Shown here one piece after another: positions 11,727 through 14,485 of a stretch of 14,485 nt of DNA. Position 1 is the first letter of the stretch. Each line of letters starts with the position of its first letter. The translations under genes were made by a program, and so were the position numbers. The DNA is from Syntrophaceae bacterium UBA7520 (GTDB taxonomy: Bacteria > Desulfobacterota > Syntrophia > Syntrophales > Smithellaceae): contig DLNC01000028.1 in assembly GCA_002478265.1 (NCBI GenBank), forward strand, positions 7,571-22,055, written 5' to 3'. The notes under the pieces were generated by a model that was not told where the DNA came from, searched no databases, and saw only the letters and a list, made by a program, of their open reading frames with translations.

Positions 11727-14201
11727 CTAACTTTTTTTAGCTTTTCTCCACACTCTTTTCAGCCGCAGTGAGTTGCTCACCACGGAAACGGAGCTTAAAG
11801 CCATCGCGGCGGCGGCGTATTCGGGATTGAGTAAAATACCGAAAGCGGGATATAAAACACCCGCGGCAATAGGGATGCCGATTACATTGTAAATAAACGC
11901 CCAGAAAAGATTCTGCTTGATGACACGCATGGTGGCTTGCGATAAACTAATCGCCTGCGGCACACCAGTTAAATTATCGCGGATCAAGGTTATATCTCCG
12001 GCCTCAATCGCCACATCCGTACCCGCGCCGATGGCGATGCCCACGTCGGCCGCCGCCAATGCCGGTGCGTCATTAATGCCGTCACCCACCATGGCGACCA
12101 CTTCGCCCTGATTCTGCAGTTTTCTGATTTCCTCGGCCTTGTTGGCCGGCAGCACCTCCGCCAATACCTTTTCTATTTTAAGCTGTCCGGCAATCGCGCG
12201 CGCCGTTTGCTGATTGTCGCCGGTAATCATCGCGATTTTCAAAGAGCGCCTCTGGAGGCTGGCCATGGCAGAAGCTGCGGAATCTTTGGGTACATCGGCC
12301 AGCGCAATAATACCGATAATTGTTTTCTCCTGCGCGACAAACACAACGGTTTTGCCCTCGTCGGCCAGTTTATTTGCCGCGCTGTCCAAAGCCATTGTTT
12401 CAATTCCTTCGCTGCGCATCAGCATAAGGTTGCCGACAAGCGCACTTTTGCCTGCAACCTGCGCTTTGGCACCGAGACCCGAAAGCGCTGCAAATTTATC
12501 CGCCGCCTCGATGTCCACATTAGCCGCCTTTGCTTGTTGGACAATTGCCTCCCCCAGCGGATGTTCGGAAGTTTGTTCCAAAGCCGCCGCCAGCGCCAAT
12601 ACCTGGCGTTCATCAAAACCCGCGGCGGTAATAATATCGGTTACTACCGGCTCTCCTTTCGTCAGCGTGCCTGTTTTGTCAAAAACAACCGTGGAAATTT
12701 TATGCGCTGTCTCGAGGGCTTCGCCGCCTTTGATCAAAATACCGCTTTGCGCGCCCAGCCCCGTGCCCACCATAATGGCCGTCGGCGTGGCCAGACCCAG
12801 CGCGCAGGGACAGGCAATGATTAAAACGGAAACAAAATTAAGTAACGCGCGGCTGAACGTCGCATCCGCAGGCAAAAAATACCAGATGAAAAAAGTGATC
12901 ACGGCGATGACCAATACCACCGGCACAAAAACAGCGGCAATGCGGTCGGCCAGCCGCTGGATCGGAGCTTTGGAGCCCTGCGCTTCCTCCACTATTTTGA
13001 TGATGTGCGCGAGCATAGTTTCCGCGCCGACACCGGTGGCCCGCATGGTGAAAGAGCCGGTCTTGTTGAGCGTGGCGGCAAAAACTTTCTGGCCGGGTTC
13101 CTTACTAACCGGCATGCTCTCGCCGGTCAGCATCGATTCATCAACCGCGGATTGCCCGGTTAGCAATACGCCGTCCACGGGAATTTTTTCTCCGGGCCTG
13201 ACTCGCACCACATCGCCTGCCTGCAGTTGCTCAACGGCAATCTCCATCTCTTCGCCGTCCCGGATCAGGCGCGCGGTTTTGGGTTTGAGTCCGATGAGCG
13301 CCTTGATGGCGTTCGACGTTTTTCCCTTGGCGCGCGCTTCCAAAAACCGCCCCAAAAGTATAAGCGTAATAATGATGGCCGCGCCGTCATAATAGACGTG
13401 CGGCAGCAGACCCGCCTGGGCAAACCAGCCCGGAAAAAAAGTCGCCGCCGCCGAATAGGCATAGGCCGAAAAAGCGCCCACAGCCACCAGCGTGTTCATA
13501 TCAGAAGTTTTTTGCCTCGCGGCTTTGTAGGCGCCCACAAAAAAGCGGCTGCCGACCCAAAACACCACCGGCGTAGTCAGCACGAACATCGCCAGCATCA
13601 TGACATGCCGGGGAATGAAAGCGAGAAAGGAAAACCAGTGCTGCATTGAGCCGAAAAAAATTATGACGCTCATCATCGCGCCGAAGATCAGCTTTCTTTT
13701 CATGTCGCCCAGTTCCGCGGCGCGCGCCGCCTCGGCCGGATCGGCGGACAAATCCTCAAGTTCGCCTAAAAATTTATACCCGTTATCTTCAACCACCTTC
13801 GCCAAAGCGTCCATGCCCCCCCAGCGCGCAGCATGCGTCACCGTGGCGCGGCCAGTGGCCAGATTGACGCTGGCATCGCGCACGCCTTCGATCTTTTTCA
13901 GCGCGTTTTCCACGCGCCGCACGCAGGCCGCGCAAGTCATGCCGCCGACGCCAATTGTTGTTTTGCCGCCGCCCGTTCCCGTTTCATCGGCAAAAGCCTC
14001 ATAACCGATATCACGCACTTTTTTTTGCAGATCGGTCACGTTGATTTGCCCCGGGTCATATTCCACATGGGCTTTTTCCGTGGCAAAATTCACGGAAACG
14101 GATCGCACACCGGGCATCCGGCGCAGCCCTTCCTCCACACGCCGCACACAGGCCGCGCAGGTTATGCCGCGGATGCTTAAAATCGCTCTATCCCACGACA
14201 T
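11727..14201 (-). CDS. copA: copper-exporting P1B-type ATPase CopA
   Basis: This protein has 824 residues from the ATG at 14199-14201. It pumps Cu(I) across the inner membrane using ATP. Domains in order: two N-terminal heavy-metal-associated domains with C15-x2-C18 (GITCAAC) and C90-x2-C93 (GMTCAAC), a membrane helix bundle, actuator TGES at 359-362, and CPC at 464-466 in the ion-binding helix. The phosphorylation site D508 in DKTGTLT follows, then HP at 547-548 and GDGIND at 706-711. The C-terminal YN (771-772) and MALSS (800-804) are typical of Cu(I) pumps. An upstream in-frame start would add 41 residues that are only the copZ gene in another frame; the chosen ATG has AAGGCGG six bases upstream and overlaps copZ by 14 bases. 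The last codons are duplicated at 10925-11015. Confidence 0.96.
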   Translation of the reverse strand: MSWDRAILSIRGITCAACVRRVEEGLRRMPGVRSVSVNFATEKAHVEYDPGQINVTDLQKKVRDIGYEAFADETGTGGGKTTIGVGGMTCAACVRRVENALKKIEGVRDASVNLATGRATVTHAARWGGMDALAKVVEDNGYKFLGELEDLSADPAEAARAAELGDMKRKLIFGAMMSVIIFFGSMQHWFSFLAFIPRHVMMLAMFVLTTPVVFWVGSRFFVGAYKAARQKTSDMNTLVAVGAFSAYAYSAAATFFPGWFAQAGLLPHVYYDGAAIIITLILLGRFLEARAKGKTSNAIKALIGLKPKTARLIRDGEEMEIAVEQLQAGDVVRVRPGEKIPVDGVLLTGQSAVDESMLTGESMPVSKEPGQKVFAATLNKTGSFTMRATGVGAETMLAHIIKIVEEAQGSKAPIQRLADRIAAVFVPVVLVIAVITFFIWYFLPADATFSRALLNFVSVLIIACPCALGLATPTAIMVGTGLGAQSGILIKGGEALETAHKISTVVFDKTGTLTKGEPVVTDIITAAGFDERQVLALAAALEQTSEHPLGEAIVQQAKAANVDIEAADKFAALSGLGAKAQVAGKSALVGNLMLMRSEGIETMALDSAANKLADEGKTVVFVAQEKTIIGIIALADVPKDSAASAMASLQRRSLKIAMITGDNQQTARAIAGQLKIEKVLAEVLPANKAEEIRKLQNQGEVVAMVGDGINDAPALAAADVGIAIGAGTDVAIEAGDITLIRDNLTGVPQAISLSQATMRVIKQNLFWAFIYNVIGIPIAAGVLYPAFGILLNPEYAAAAMALSSVSVVSNSLRLKRVWRKAKKS

Positions 14202-14388
14202 CGTAGCCCGCCTTTTTGATGGCCTGCATGATAGCAGACGCGTCCACCGGTTTAATTTCTTCATAAGTCGCCGTGCCTGTTTGCAAATCAACGGACACAT
14301 GCTGAACACCATCGATGGCCTCAAGAGCCTTGGTCACGGCCATCACGCAGTGTTGGCAACTCATGCCTTTTATTTTTACGCTTTTCAT
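14188..14388 (-). CDS. copZ: copper chaperone CopZ-like (single heavy-metal-associated domain)
   Basis: This 66-residue ferredoxin-like metal-binding protein has the Cu(I) motif GMSCQHC, with C11 and C14. It should bind Cu(I) in the cytoplasm and hand it to the N-terminal domains of the ATPase whose gene overlaps its end by 14 bases. A strong AGGAGG (14399-14404) precedes the ATG at 14386-14388 by nine or ten bases. The 97 bases between this start and the right edge are AT-rich near the gene. No clear promoter or CueR/CsoR-type operator was recognised there, so copper regulation is likely but not seen. Confidence 0.94.
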   Translation of the reverse strand: MKSVKIKGMSCQHCVMAVTKALEAIDGVQHVSVDLQTGTATYEEIKPVDASAIMQAIKKAGYDVVG

Positions 14389-14485
14389 GCGCTTTTGCCT
14401 CCTGAGAAAAAATTACTTTTAAGTTAAAGGTTTTTTTTAAAATAGCAAGCCCTATGTCAGGACTGTAAGCAGCAAATGATTTGTC

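Noticed and set aside
11716..11745. GCTAA/TTAGC inverted repeat at the copA stop as a terminator
   Set aside because: It is only a five-base stem within and around the last codons, with no T-run following on the minus strand.
12214..13392. 392-codon open frame on the plus strand opposite copA
   Set aside because: It lies entirely antisense to a well-supported P-type ATPase with all motifs intact. Its product is low-complexity Ser/Ala/Thr-rich and has no recognisable domain; it is a codon-bias shadow.
14202..14324. 41-residue N-terminal extension of CopA
   Set aside because: It is the copZ coding sequence read in another frame. The ATG at 14199-14201 has its own ribosome-binding site and begins directly before the first metal-binding domain.

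Overview
The window reads as a chromosomal stretch from an anaerobic bacterium, roughly half GC, probably a deltaproteobacterium-like lineage (Desulfobacterota, perhaps Syntrophales). That placement is an inference from gene content: radical-SAM enzymes, a flavin reductase-rubredoxin fusion typical of anaerobes, and oxygen-sensitive Fe-S chemistry. It was not tested by any search. No rRNA, tRNA, CRISPR array, transposase or integrase is visible.

Region 1 (1-8778, all minus strand) is one long, tightly packed biosynthetic operon read right to left from a good sigma70-like promoter at 8749-8778. In transcription order it encodes a small membrane protein, an acyl carrier protein (ACP), a B12-binding-type radical SAM enzyme, a membrane-anchored polysaccharide deacetylase, a hotdog-fold FabZ-like protein, a second ACP, two tandem paralogous radical SAM proteins, two tandem ketosynthases, and a YbgC-like hotdog thioesterase that runs off the left edge. 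The parts form a dedicated type II fatty-acid/polyketide assembly line: two carriers, two condensing enzymes, a dehydratase-like protein and a thioesterase. Three radical SAM enzymes could carry out C-C bond formation, methylation or rearrangement on the acyl chain. The combination resembles the radical-SAM plus FAS II gene sets proposed for ladderane-type lipids, and partly aryl-polyene clusters. No ketoreductase, acyltransferase, ligase or exporter is in the window, so the cluster is probably incomplete here and continues to the left. This is the best candidate for an undescribed system.

Region 2 (8882-10870) holds a plus-strand flavin reductase-rubredoxin fusion, divergent from the operon, and a convergent minus-strand AmpG-like MFS permease. 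The two share a weak bidirectional terminator-like inverted repeat.

Region 3 (10925-14404, minus strand) is a copper-export operon, copZ then copA, followed downstream by a MntA/HepT toxin-antitoxin pair. The module is flanked by a second, slightly diverged copy of the 3' end of copA, just past hepT. This leaves copA-end homologous repeats on both sides of the toxin-antitoxin module, a footprint of acquisition by recombination at the copA 3' end.
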